Shown here one piece after another: positions 10,069 through 22,303 of a DNA stretch of 64,000 nucleotides (positions within the stretch are counted from its first letter, which is position 1; the number at the start of each line of letters is the position of its first letter). A program made the position numbers and the translations under genes. Origin of the DNA: Morchella semilibera (taxonomy: Eukaryota > Ascomycota > Pezizomycetes > Pezizales > Morchellaceae); assembly GCA_009192285.1 (NCBI GenBank), contig WBVU01000004.1:2378001-2442000 (forward strand), in the 5' to 3' direction. The notes below the pieces were generated by a model. That model was not told the origin of the DNA, did not search any database, and was given only the letters and a program-made list of their open reading frames with translations.

Positions 10069-10985
10069 ATACTGGGTGAAGAATTTTATGTAAATAGAAA
10101 GGATACTTGTAGCTAGGAGCTACCAATGATAAAGTTTTAATTTTGATGATCTGTAAGAGAGTGATGGCGCATAATCAAGAGACATTACCTAAGCAAAAGA
10201 TGCGGTTCTATAAATTGGAGATTGTAGACGTAGTAATACCGGGGGGCTCAAAAGCTCCTTCAAGCTCCCTCCAAGGCTACATGTATCTATAAGGACCGTT
10301 TGGAAGCTACTTACATCATGGTCCTAACTAAGGTTCTAATATAAGAAGATTTTGACTATTTAGCTAGTTTCAGATGGTCCGTGAATCGTGGTTCCTGCAA
10401 TTCAGAGTTACAAATCGTCCGCGCAATCCGCAATCCGCAATCCCAAACCTCACTTCCCATCAATCCCACCACCCTGAAGCCATATCGTGCGACCCAGCCA
10501 CGTTACCTACTACAGCTGTTTGGTTATAATTAGCTTGCTAGAGGGCGGTTTCGTTGCTTTAACTTTGGCTTACTGAATCACAGTTTCATTTGATTACGAT
10601 TTTCTCCACTCGTATTTTTTTATTTTTCATAGATCGCACTTCCCGTACCACGATTCTTCCAAACTGGCCCTAGCACCTGCCCCCAGCTGCGCATTCAGAG
10701 AGCAAAAGACACTATACAAAGGCTTTTTTTTTCTTTTCCATAATCCAAAAAAGCAATATGTAGCGAGGGGGGGGAAATAAAGAGGGAAAAAAGAGGAAGA
10801 AAAAAGCAAGAAAAAAAAACTAGGATATTGAAAGATCCAGTGGCACCGAACAGAAAAATAAGATCTTCATTCGGAAGGTATGGTATCAACTTCCCCCCAT
10901 GCAGCTTCTACCATCAATTCTATAACACCGGTACATCCAATATAGCCGTCCTACTGGTCTATTGCCGCAAAACTGAAACAATCCA
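10069..10985. other. Intergenic: convergent 3' ends of MYG1 and QCR7
   Basis: This contains the 3' flanks of both genes, an A/T-rich stretch and a TACATGTA near 10279. I see no gene in it. Confidence 0.6.
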
Positions 10986-11508
10986 TTACTTCGCCTTTGT
11001 CAATGAGTCGAGCTCATTCCTCTCCCTCAGCTCGGCCTCAATCTCTTCGATGTAGGGTAGCAAGTATGGGACGTCGTCTTCGGGCTTTGTCCAGTCAGCC
11101 TTTGGCAGGACCTGGTGGGCGACCGAACACTATAAAAATGGTATGATCAGCAACCTCATTTTGTTGTTTCATGTGTGAAGAGACAGGCGGTATAAGTAAA
11201 CATACCTGTACAGCACGACGCATACGGAATATACGATCGTAGGCAACCTTAGGGGGCAGTCTCTTGAGCGCCTTTTGAACAACATCATCCTCCTCCGCAA
11301 TCAGGTCATCGGCGCTATTCCAATATTAGCCGCAGGGCGTTCTCCAAGAGGTATTTATCTATATATGTGTTGAGATTTGAGGGACAACATACACAAGTCC
11401 GATTTGACGGTATCCAGAGAGATCAGCATACTTACTGGCTACAGGAGCAAGGACGCGCTGCAGCCATGGCCTGGCGACGATGGACTTCGCAATGGACAAT
11501 GGAGGCAT
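10986..11508 (-). CDS. QCR7: Cytochrome b-c1 complex subunit 7
   Basis: Model: complement(join(10986..11129, 11206..11314, 11393..11508)), 122 aa, the normal length. It is the small 14-kDa-type subunit of respiratory complex III (ubiquinol:cytochrome c reductase) on the matrix side of the inner mitochondrial membrane. Recognisable blocks: SIVARPWLQRVLAPVASKYA at the N-terminus, GYRQIGL, ADDLIAEEDDVVQKALKRLP, AYDRIFRMRRAVQCSVAHQ, LPKAEWTKPEDD-like and PYLLPYIEEIEAE near the C-terminus. Both introns (78 and 76 nt) keep phase. The start is the only Met preceding the conserved block. Confidence 0.96.
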
Positions 11509-13996
11509 AATTGTTCGAGTTGAGAGCTGTTGCAATTGAAACCAGGGGGTGGAGTAGATGGCGCTGGGGTAAAGGCGAGGGGAGAGGTCTGATCTATAGA
11601 AAACCGTTGTTGGTGGGGAAAGTGTGAGGGTTTAAACAAGTTTGGTTTCAGTTGAACATTCTGGACCGGGGCGGGGTAGATCCGGGAACGGTGGATAACC
11701 CGAAAATTTCTCGTTCCCGCCGGGTGTGAGGGAGTCAGGGACGATTGGGTAAGCCACTATCAGATCGACCTGGATTGGTTGGATCTTGAGAGTATTAGTC
11801 ATGCGGTTTGCGGATCATGAGGGATGGTTCGGTTCGGCTCTCAGGTCCTAGATCAGGGCCCTTTTTTATTGTAGGGTCTAGAGCCTTTGAACTCCTTTTA
11901 CAGGCCTGTAATACGCACAGCATCTAGTACGAAACGCAAAAAGCAAGAAAAAAACCCACACTATCATTCTAAAAATCCCTGGCACGATGTGGGGCCACCA
12001 AACCCACAGTCACCATTTGAGAATTCTAATATATTATTCTACTGCCTCAATTAATTATACAAGCCAAGTACTGTACATTCGCAGACAGATCGAACTAACG
12101 AATTACAGAGCTTTCTAAGAATATAGTCATTTCCAACAAACGAATCATAATCTGGGATACTAATAATTCAATATGTTCATGTATTTAACAAATGGGCATG
12201 AGTGAGTAGGTGGTTTCCTGTTATTTGGTGATGCCTGAATACCCCACATCGAAGAATTGGGTAAAGGATTCAATACAACCAATGGTCAAGAGCTCAGACC
12301 ACACCTTTTCTGCCACAATTACAACTCACCCTCGTACCTTGACTTGGGAAAGGAGCTAGCCTTACGATATGTGGGTACCGGTAGCTTTGGTGGAAAGATG
12401 CAGATATAAGCCTGCGGATTTATGAGAGGTATGGGGAATGAGGCCGCTAATGTCAAATTGCAAAGGCATCTTGTCAACGATTCACTCAGCCAAATGCGGT
12501 TGTGTGCGTTTATTGGCGGTAGCGAGCATAAGGCCACATCATACATGATTTTCTTTTTAGTCCGACGACTTTCTACATTGATACATGTATTTCTCTTGGT
12601 CTCTCGGACACTTCAGGTGGAATTGCCTCGGATCCGATTTAATAAAATCTACGGATGCTATCAATTACCAGGGAGGAGACTAAAGTACTAAAAGATACAT
12701 AAAGCGACCAAGTAAGAATGGACAGGGCTAGATTTAATTAGCAATATCGTCGTTCCAGGAATATACATCGAGTGATAATTTGTGATTATCGCAATCCTTT
12801 GACACAACAAATATCAAAGTACGGAGTATTCCGGTTAATAAACCTGGGAATCCGTGAGGGGGGCTACTCGATGATATTTGAATACGGTTTATAGGGCGCA
12901 ATGGTGGATTTATGAGAAGTCTTTGGATGATCTACTTCATTTATAATTCGCCTCTGTCCTTACACCGGGGGCAAAATCATAAATACCTTCCCATCTAAAA
13001 TCAATATATATTAGAGCGCCTCCATCTCTAGATATCAACTCACTTGCGGAACCAGCGCTATAGCTGAGGTATGTGAATTCGAAGCTCATCCAAACACCTT
13101 AGCATGAATCCGGCATATTTGACTAGACTGAATTGTTTTTATCGGCGCCAATATATACCTTGATCTTCTAATAAGACTAAACATTGGTATCCACACGGCC
13201 CATGAAAGCCAATCTTTTCATTGGCATATCCTTCACTGACCTATGGCCATGTGCTATGAGCCATGTAAAGCAGCTATGCGCTCCGTTATTCGGTTTCATT
13301 TTCTCTAGCTTTAGGACTGCTGTACGTGATACTAGCACCCAAGGGGGCCTTGATGTATACGATTTCATAATTTCGGCGGATTGTTTCGAAAGATCCTATG
13401 GAACAAGCGCTGTATTCCTAGGCGGAAGTACAATTGAATGCTTCCGCATCGGCGGAGCACAAAACCAGCTGTCGTTATTAAGACTCCGGTATATACACAT
13501 GTAGATATCTTTAAAAAAGTAGTCGTTAGCAACCTTGCTGCTACTGTATTGTATGTATATGATTCCAATATAACATAGGATACTTGCAATGATCAATATA
13601 CCTATCGCGTGGCGATAAATAGCCACGAGGCTTCGACCGCGGCAAGGCTGATCGAACCAAAAACAAACAAAAACCGTCACCGCACAAGCAGCAGCAGCAT
13701 CAAAGTCTACACGGTTCAAAGTGTAGGCGTAATTGTATATATAATAACTGAATCCCCGGTCCGTGTGCCCATATCTGTATCAACACGTGTGAATTATCTC
13801 CCTGCCACAATATACCCTTACATTCTCCCATCCAAGCGCGCATTCGCGGCTATCTTCTTTACACTGGTAGATAGTTCCCCTAAAGTACCAACCAACGGTC
13901 AACCAACCAACCTCAGCCAAAAACTCAACAACTCACCACCACCACCAAAAGCAGGAAAAAAAGATTATACCCACCAAGAAATAACTCACAACGAAA
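11509..13996. other. Intergenic, about 2.5 kb, no gene recognised
   Basis: This lies between QCR7 and RTT106, whose 5' ends face each other, so both promoters are here. Open frames on either strand (the longest about 100 codons, 13184-13504 and 13396-13719) lack coding character or family resemblance. A TACATGTA lies near 12583. The sequence just before RTT106 is rich in ACC triplets. Confidence 0.6.
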
Positions 13997-15488
13997 ATGC
14001 CTCCTAGAAAAAAGCAGGAAGAAAAAATGGCTGCGTTATCACTATCCGATACCACCTGGATTGACCAAGCTTTCCCCACCACTACCCAGAAATCCCTAAA
14101 CACCTCCGTCCGCGATGTTCTCGGTACTACCCCCCACCCCCCCCTTAACACATTGAGATAGCTGATTAACATTGTCGCCAATAGCAAAGGATCCAAAATA
14201 CTCTACTCTCCTTCAAGACATTGGTAAATACATCATCACGTTGAAACCAGCAGACCGATCTCCAGAGCCTTCAGTCAAAAAGCGGAAGGTCTCCAATGAT
14301 GTCTCCGCCGATGAAGCCGAAGCTCCTACATTCGGTGGAAAAGAAGTATTGCTTGTTAAGGAAATTAGCTTTTCAGTTCCACAGAGGAAGAAATTCACTC
14401 TGGCACTTACAGAAGGGGGCATGAGCGCTGTTGGTGCTTCGGGGGTGACGGAGTTTGGGGTTTCGTGGGATAACATTAGTTAGTTACCTGCCCCCTTATT
14501 CCTTCGGATATAGCAGTCGCTAATGGCACGCCACAGAATACGTAGCATGTCTTCCGGTCCCAGACAAAGCAGCACGCCAATGGAACTTCTGCGTCTTCCC
14601 CGAAGGCTCGGAAGGTATTGGGGACGGAAATGCAGATGCTCTGGTCTTCACAGTCCCGGATAGCGCACCTAAGACCGCGACTGGTGACGGAATGGGTCGT
14701 GGGTTTGACACAACGAGCTATAAGTCACTGCTAATCGGCTCCTTCAACGCGCTCCTCAAAGCTTCTAGGTCCAACACCATGGTGCAGGAGCCCCTCGAGA
14801 CTGTTTTCTATTCAGCTTTACCCCAATCTCACCGAAAAGGCGAAAAGGCATTCCACGTCAAGGCGCACCGTGGAAGCAAAGATGGTATTTTCTAGTTTCC
14901 CGAAACCATAAATATGCATAATTATAAGCTAATGGCCGATCGCCAGGATACCTTTTCTTCCTTCAAGCCGGCATTGTCTGGGCGTTCCGAAAACCATTAG
15001 CTTACTTCTCCTTCGCGGCGATCAATTCAATCTCCTATACCTCAATTACCAAACGTACCTTCAACCTGTCTATTCACGTTGCCTCCCAGTCTTCTCCAGA
15101 AGGAGACGAAATTGAGTTCGGAATGATCGATCAGGAGGAGTATACGGGCATCGACACCTATATCAAGAAGAACCGACTCAACGACGCATCTATGGCCGAA
15201 GCAAGACGAGCAAAGGAGTTTAAGGTCAATGGCGAAGAAGGGGAGGAGAGCGCACTGGAACAGGCTATGGCCGATGTTGAAGACGAAGAAGAGGAGGATT
15301 ATGTGCCCGGTCAAGAAGCAGGTAGTGGTAGTGAGGGGGGAAGCGGAGACGATGATGACAGTGATGCGGAGGAGAGCGAGAATATGGGAAGTGAGGACGA
15401 GGGAAGTGTGGACCTAGAGGATGAGCTGGGAAGTGAGATGGAAGAGGTCGACGAGAATAAGCCCAGGGAGAAAAGGAATAAAAAGTAG
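13997..15488 (+). CDS. RTT106: Histone chaperone RTT106
   Basis: Model: join(13997..14123, 14185..14478, 14546..14884, 14947..15488), 433 aa, the usual size. Rtt106 binds H3-H4, particularly newly made K56-acetylated H3, for replication-coupled nucleosome assembly and silencing. Seen: N-terminal helical region, a basic SVKKRKVS patch (about residue 80), the first PH-like domain (PQRKKFTLAL to RQWNFCVFPEG), the second (LFFLQAGIVWAFRKPLAYF, SISYTSITKRTFNLSI) and a long acidic tail (about residues 350-425) ending in a basic patch. Introns of 61-67 nt have good branch sites and all phases fit. Confidence 0.93.
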
Positions 15489-15831
15489 TTATCGATAAAT
15501 GCAGTAATTACTGAATTTACCTTGGTTATGGAATGGGAAACTAGTTCTTTTCTTTCTTTTTTTTTTTTTAGCTCAAAATAGGCATATATATATATATACT
15601 GTCAAATCTTCCGGTATTTATGTTTCTGGAGTAACCAAAATTGAAACGGCGGGCTAGTGGCGTTCGGTAAGAGAAACTATGGATCTTTCTTTCTATGTAC
15701 AATAAGATAAAAGAAGTAAGAAGAATTTTATGCTCGAACTTGAAAACGTGAAACAAAAACTTAGATAGGAAGAAATTGCTGGGTATATAGTTCCTAAGCT
15801 GGTTCAACAATCATTTCGTAACTAGCTCGAC
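15489..15831. other. Intergenic: convergent 3' ends
   Basis: A T-rich run (15552-15570) and a (TA)n stretch (about 15585-15597) lie between the ends of RTT106 and the phosphatase-like gene. No gene is seen. Confidence 0.6.
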
Positions 15832-16738
15832 TCAAGGCTGATCAACAACTTTCACATCTTTTGGTTTCCCTATCTTCTCTCCATCCCCCTCCATCTCCCT
15901 ATCTTTATCCTCTTCATTACTCTTGGGTCCATGCCAAGTCAGAAACTCAATCCCCTCGGGAATATTAATCCGCGAAGTGTCAACCATCTCTATGAACTCC
16001 TCATTTCCATATCTCGGATGATTGCCTGCGAAGGACCGACTGCGTCCCATTAGCTACCACTACCTCCTCCTCCTCCTTCCTCGTTCATGCTGGCTGATGT
16101 CCGGGACCTGTAGAATACTCACTACTCTAGAATGATACTAGTATGGTTCCATCCCATGAGCTTCCTCAGCACACCTACAAAGATCCCATGACCTCCGTCC
16201 ACCAACAAGGCCGGTAGGTTGTCGGTAGTGAGTAATTGTAACGTTTTTTCGACCGAGCTCTTTGATAACGGCTGAGAAGCTTCCAGGTTACGAGGCTGCC
16301 AGAGCCCGAGGTGGACTAAGTTTAAGTTTTGCTCCTCCGAGATGGCACGAAGTGGCTTCGAGGGCTTTTCGGCAGTAAGAGAGAGTATAGTTTTAAGATT
16401 TAAGCTATTTAAAATCCCCGCCTGTCAGTGGGTTCAAATTTCGGGCATATAATTGCTTTTTTAAGGTGGAAGTGTCTATACGTTTTGAGAAAAGGTCGAT
16501 TCTCGGGAGACACGCTGGAGCAACGGTAGATAGGGAAGGGGGCGGCATCTGTGACGATTGAGAATAGTTCTGGGGGAACTAGAAAGAAGGGGACGTTCGG
16601 TGGACGACTTGATACTGTAGTTGATCCAGACATTACTACTGGGCTGATATTCTCGCGTGATGTCAAGTTACAAAATGTGGCGGTTGAGATCTCAGGTGGG
16701 ATGAATGGTTGAGGCTCAAGATACGGCGCTAAGTGCAC
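15832..16738 (-). CDS. SIW14/OCA-family tyrosine phosphatase homologue lacking the CX5R motif (probable pseudophosphatase)
   Basis: Model: complement(join(15832..16039, 16123..16404, 16482..16738)), 248 aa; a second in-frame ATG at 16633 would give 213 aa. The order matches the SIW14/OCA fold: VPPELFSIV...IYRCSSVSPENRPFLKTLNLKTILSLTAEKP, then VHLGLW, then LRKLMGW and LEYRSFAGNHPRYGNEEFIEM. Where active members have HCNKGKHRTG (about residue 150), this protein has LLVDGGHGIFVG: no Cys, no Arg and about four residues fewer. It should not be catalytic. Yeast OCA proteins act together in inositol-pyrophosphate and stress control, so a scaffold role is possible (inference). An intact relative lies 5 kb away on the same strand. 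Confidence 0.82.
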
Positions 16739-19090
16739 GGACCCGACAGTGATCTGTGATCTTGGCGGGAGCTGTTAACGTTTAAAGGTTCGTAGCTTGC
16801 TTTTTGAGCCTCTGTAAATAAATGTGAGTGATCTCTCATTGGTCACCCATATCACCTACAGTAAATACCACCTACAGTAAATATCGAATATCACAAACAT
16901 TGAACGTAAGTCTTGGTACGTGTAAAATACTATTCCGTTTTAGGAACAATCTTCGAGAGTCCCAAGCCCCGACTTTACAGCTTCATCTCAACATAAGGCC
17001 TTGTTTGGAATAAGCTCGATGAGTAATTGCTATAACTCCAGTTACGAACCAATAACAGCAATGGTGCGCGAGTGACCAGCTGTGAACATGGGTTAGACTT
17101 GACCTGCATGTTCGCATCCGCAAAGATAACGTTATCGGTTAGACTGTACATAATAGCGCCTGTGTACACTAGAATGATTCACAGCTCCTACAACCTTCCC
17201 CCAGGATAGTAAAGTTTTTTTTAAACTAAAGATGTCAAAAAGATGTTAGTACTACATTCCGATCGAGGCGATCCTGGATACAGTTCCCAGACACCTCAAT
17301 GTTTCGAAGACAACGTGTCTTGAATTAGCAGTTTTTCAATAAGAAAACGAAAGGGAAAAAAGGTCCAAATGAAGTTAGCATAAACGTGTGTGTGTACATG
17401 TAGAAGCATGTGTAACGATATGCAATTGCGAGCCCAGGAACGTGTAGCTTGTGAGCGATTGCTTTTGTTTATGGTAAACGTTGTCTGTAAACAAATACCT
17501 GTCGTCCATTTTTTGATTCACCCAGCCAAACAAAATGTTACACTCCATTTTTCCCCAGGAATATCGCTGTTATAACCAACCCACTCGTTTGGCACAAATG
17601 ACCTCTAACTGCACCGCAAATGGTCAATCCATAATCTGCACCATTCACGTGTGCATAGGCTAAAGTCCTTCCTCGCAGCGGACCGACCGGCTCACACAGA
17701 TATGTCCGGTTCTGATCCGTTACCACTTTCTTCGATCCAAAGGAAGACTGATGCGCCCATCCCAATATAGTCGAATACCCTGATACGTACATATCGTGCT
17801 GTGGAGGCAGCTGATGCAAGTCATCAAGATCTTGTTTTATGCCCCATCATGTCATGTTGAGATGAGTGGAGGGCGTATGCAGGGAACGCAGCGGAGAGCC
17901 TACGTACGGGGCTCTTTTTGATAGACACGGAATAAATGCTTAGCTCGTGATCTCGATCGGGGGCGAAAGGTACCTATGGAACGGGTAAAAAAGATTGGTG
18001 AGAGCAAACGGTGGATCTTTTCTTGATATAATATCCTTCATCAAATCCCCCCTTTCAAAACGATCCAAAGAATAGTACACCGCATACAATGCGGGATCAC
18101 TTTGTCAATTAGACTTTTGCCAATGACCAACTGAGTTGGCATTCAATTGAGGCTAGGAGTCCAGAATGCCAACGTTGTTGGCCCCAGTAAAAATTATCTG
18201 CACGTTTTAAAAAACGTGCCGAGTAGAATCACCTTATCACATGTCAATTCTCCGGTTTCTTCTTGCTGCAGGAGATGAGAACCCTAGGGTGATCGGGCTT
18301 CTTGGGAGGAATCAGAAAACTATCCCGTGTTTATCTTCGGCCCGTCCCAGGTTCGCGCCACGGCTATGTTGGATGCTTCTTTCGACCCGGGTATCTCTTC
18401 TTTTCCTTATATACTATACAGGAGTCCAATTAGGTGCCGAGAAGTATTCAGAGAGAGTTTAGACCCTCTGTGTCGTGGCAGTTGAGGGCACAGACTTCAA
18501 CTTCCCCGATCACAGAATTATCATATGAATATGTAAATGATCAGGAATCACGTTTAAGCTCTAGACTTGTAAGCCACGTAAGCCCACGAGCATCAGCAAT
18601 GGGGAAAATTCAAAATAGGCGGATAGGGTACATGTAAAATAGTGTGATGACGGCAGTTTGGTAGATATTGGTGAATTTATAGCCTTATTATCGATCCATA
18701 TGCTTTCTGGTTCCTGGTTCCTTAGGGCTGTCTATCGGATGTGCAAGGTGTTCTAAGGACTCAATTGGCGAAGCGCTAATAGGGTAATCCCAGTCCTCTA
18801 TTGATGTCTTTGAACTTTTTGATAAGGGCTCGTTCGTCGATGGTTGAAGATAGCAACCCTGATTCGCTTGATAGGTATGAAGGATGTGGTTGGATGCTAT
18901 TTCCAAGATCAAGGAACAACGTTAATCCGATAAAGCCAAGCTTTCCAAGTCTGACGCCCGCGCTAAACTACGAACATCTCCTCCCAGTGACATCATATGC
19001 ATCTGTAAACAGGCCCACTAGAAGCAAAACAAAAAAAAGTAGATCTCATCAACTCCAACCCGCACAAATCCCACGAACTATAATTCACAT
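16739..19090. other. Intergenic, about 2.35 kb, no gene recognised
   Basis: Only short open frames are present, none with family resemblance (for example 17538-17819 minus). A perfect 20-bp palindrome, GCACGTTTTAAAAAACGTGC, is at 18200-18219. TACATGTA-like sites occur near 17394 and 18612. Confidence 0.6.
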
Positions 19091-19627
19091 ATGTCAGAAA
19101 TCCTCCAACAAGCACGATCTCTCCTCAATTCTCATGGCCGGGATTACGCCGGTATGCATCTGCCCCCACATATCCAAATTGAGGGTGCCCAAGCTAACAG
19201 CGGAGCCCCAACCCCACAGAATCCCCACTTCCAGCATGGGCGTTCTCCGCAGCTGGTACGTCCTCACCAATGGGACTGAAACAAGGCATCTATCTAACAC
19301 GATGCAGTCTTATCGCAGCTTCCTTTAGCTCGAAAAAACAACGCCAAAATCTTTCCAAAGCCATGGATACTCCTCCTCTTCTCGTCCAGCATGGCATTAG
19401 GAGGCTGGATGACCTACGACCACGCACCAATTGATGGTGCCGGTACTACCGCCGCCTGGTCAGCTCTCTACCTCATGGTGAATGGTGTGCGCAAGAGTGT
19501 AAAGCAGCTAGTACGCCTACGGAACCCACTACCACTGGGTGTCGCAAGTTTCGCAGCGGTGAACGCGATCACACACGGAAACTATTACTTTAATACGTCG
19601 AGGCCCAAAGAAGAAAAGAGCTCATAG
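19091..19627 (+). CDS. AIM19-like small membrane protein
   Basis: Model: join(19091..19255, 19319..19627), 157 aa. The 63-nt intron has a TCTAAC branch site. The C-terminal half (WILLLFSSSMALGGWMTYDH, GAGTTAAWSALYLMVNG, PLPLGVASFAAVNAITHG) resembles AIM19, a mitochondrial membrane protein of unknown biochemical role, with the GAG-x5-WSALYL block in the same place and three likely membrane segments. Residues 1-55 are polar and glutamine/histidine-containing. A further intron in this part cannot be ruled out. Confidence 0.78.
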
Positions 19628-21148
19628 AACAAGGCTGAAGTGATGTACTTCTAGGGTTAGGGTTTATTAGATATCCATTTCTTTATTATACATACTACTG
19701 ACTGATTTAAAAAGAGCCGAATATACATGTATAAATTCACTTCTTTCACTAGTGTCGCCTTGTCCCTCCCTACCTTACTCCAAACTTACCATAGAGTCTC
19801 ACCGACAACCCGGTCCCAGATAAGTGAATAACCAGGTTACAGCACAGCAAAGTAAACTATTCTGGCCGAGAAAGACACAAGGTTGTAGCGAAGCAGCCAT
19901 ACATATCACATGGCCCTAGAGACTACATGACTATCTATGAGACCCGTGGAAGGCCTCCCGCGAGAAACGTTTTACCACGTCCATTTAATCATCACCTGCC
20001 ACGGCAAACCTTGGAAGCGAAGTCGGTGAATCATGGTGTTTACTAAACCTTCCGAGAGGTAGAAGAGAGAGTGTGTACTTGGGTTGGCTTGGTTCGCCTG
20101 CATTTCTGGTGTTAGTTCATATAGTAAGGCTTAGAGATGCAGGCCCGGAACGGTGAAGCTAGCATGCAGTAAGCACAAAGAAGACCCAATGAATCAGAAC
20201 CAACACTGCCAAACAGTGCAGATGTAGATTGAGATGTCAGCTGATTCAGCAACGACGTAGCCCTAGATGCTGTACCACTGTCGGGAACAATCCCATCAAT
20301 GTTTGCTCTCAGTACTTTTCCCTCCAAAAAAAAAAACCATTCAGACAAAACACCACAGAACAGTTTGATGACCCATCCCGCTTTCCTCCGAGAAATCATA
20401 ACTCAATTTCCATTCACCGGTCACGCGAGTGAGAAAGCGTTGACACAGCCTGTAAACCCCGCCCCAATCAGAGGCCGACAGGCTTCAAAAACTATTCCTT
20501 CTACGATTCTGTTCTGTTTCCCGATCCTAACTCGTCACAAGCAATTATAAGAGTGTGTAATGCGTAATAGGTTGCTAATAAACTGTACAAAACCAACCCT
20601 GCCAAGATAACCCAGCTGGATACCGTACTGTATGCTGCGCTGTATGCTATATGCTGTGCTCAAACCCAAACTCAAACCGTGGTACAAAAGTAATAAAGAG
20701 AAGACACGCAGGACACCTATCAACCAGAGAAAACACTTTCCCCCAGAACCTTATCCGTAGCCGCTCTAATTAACTCAATAACCAGTAAATAATAACTCCA
20801 GAACCAACGTAACCATCAAACCCGAAAGAAAATCCCAAATATAACCCTGAAAATAATCTCACAATCAAGTGAGAAAAGGAAGAAACCCATTGCCCCTTTC
20901 AAAAAGGGAGCAAGGAGCTCTAAGAGAAAAAAAATGCCGCCCACTGTACAAAGGCAAACAAGTATCCACCCCACAAACCCAAGGGAGTGTAAAAAGGGCA
21001 AAGAGAAATAAAAATCAGATCGAACTTTTCCCGGCTCGTTTTGAAATCTCAAGCGGTTACCCAGCAAAACAAACGTTTCGCCAGATTTCCCCACAGATCT
21101 CGAAGGCCTTGCTTTTGTCAAACGAAACGAAACCTCCGAGATTAGAAG
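19628..21148. other. Intergenic, about 1.5 kb, no gene recognised
   Basis: This separates the 3' ends of the AIM19-like and SIW14-type genes. It is A-rich in places (20325-20340, 20925-20935), with a TACATGTA near 19729. Open frames are short and uncharacteristic. Confidence 0.6.

Positions 21149-22303
<1,155 letters not shown>

Noticed and set aside
17538-17819. Minus-strand 93-codon frame
   Set aside because: No resemblance to a known protein and no supporting neighbours; chance length for this region.
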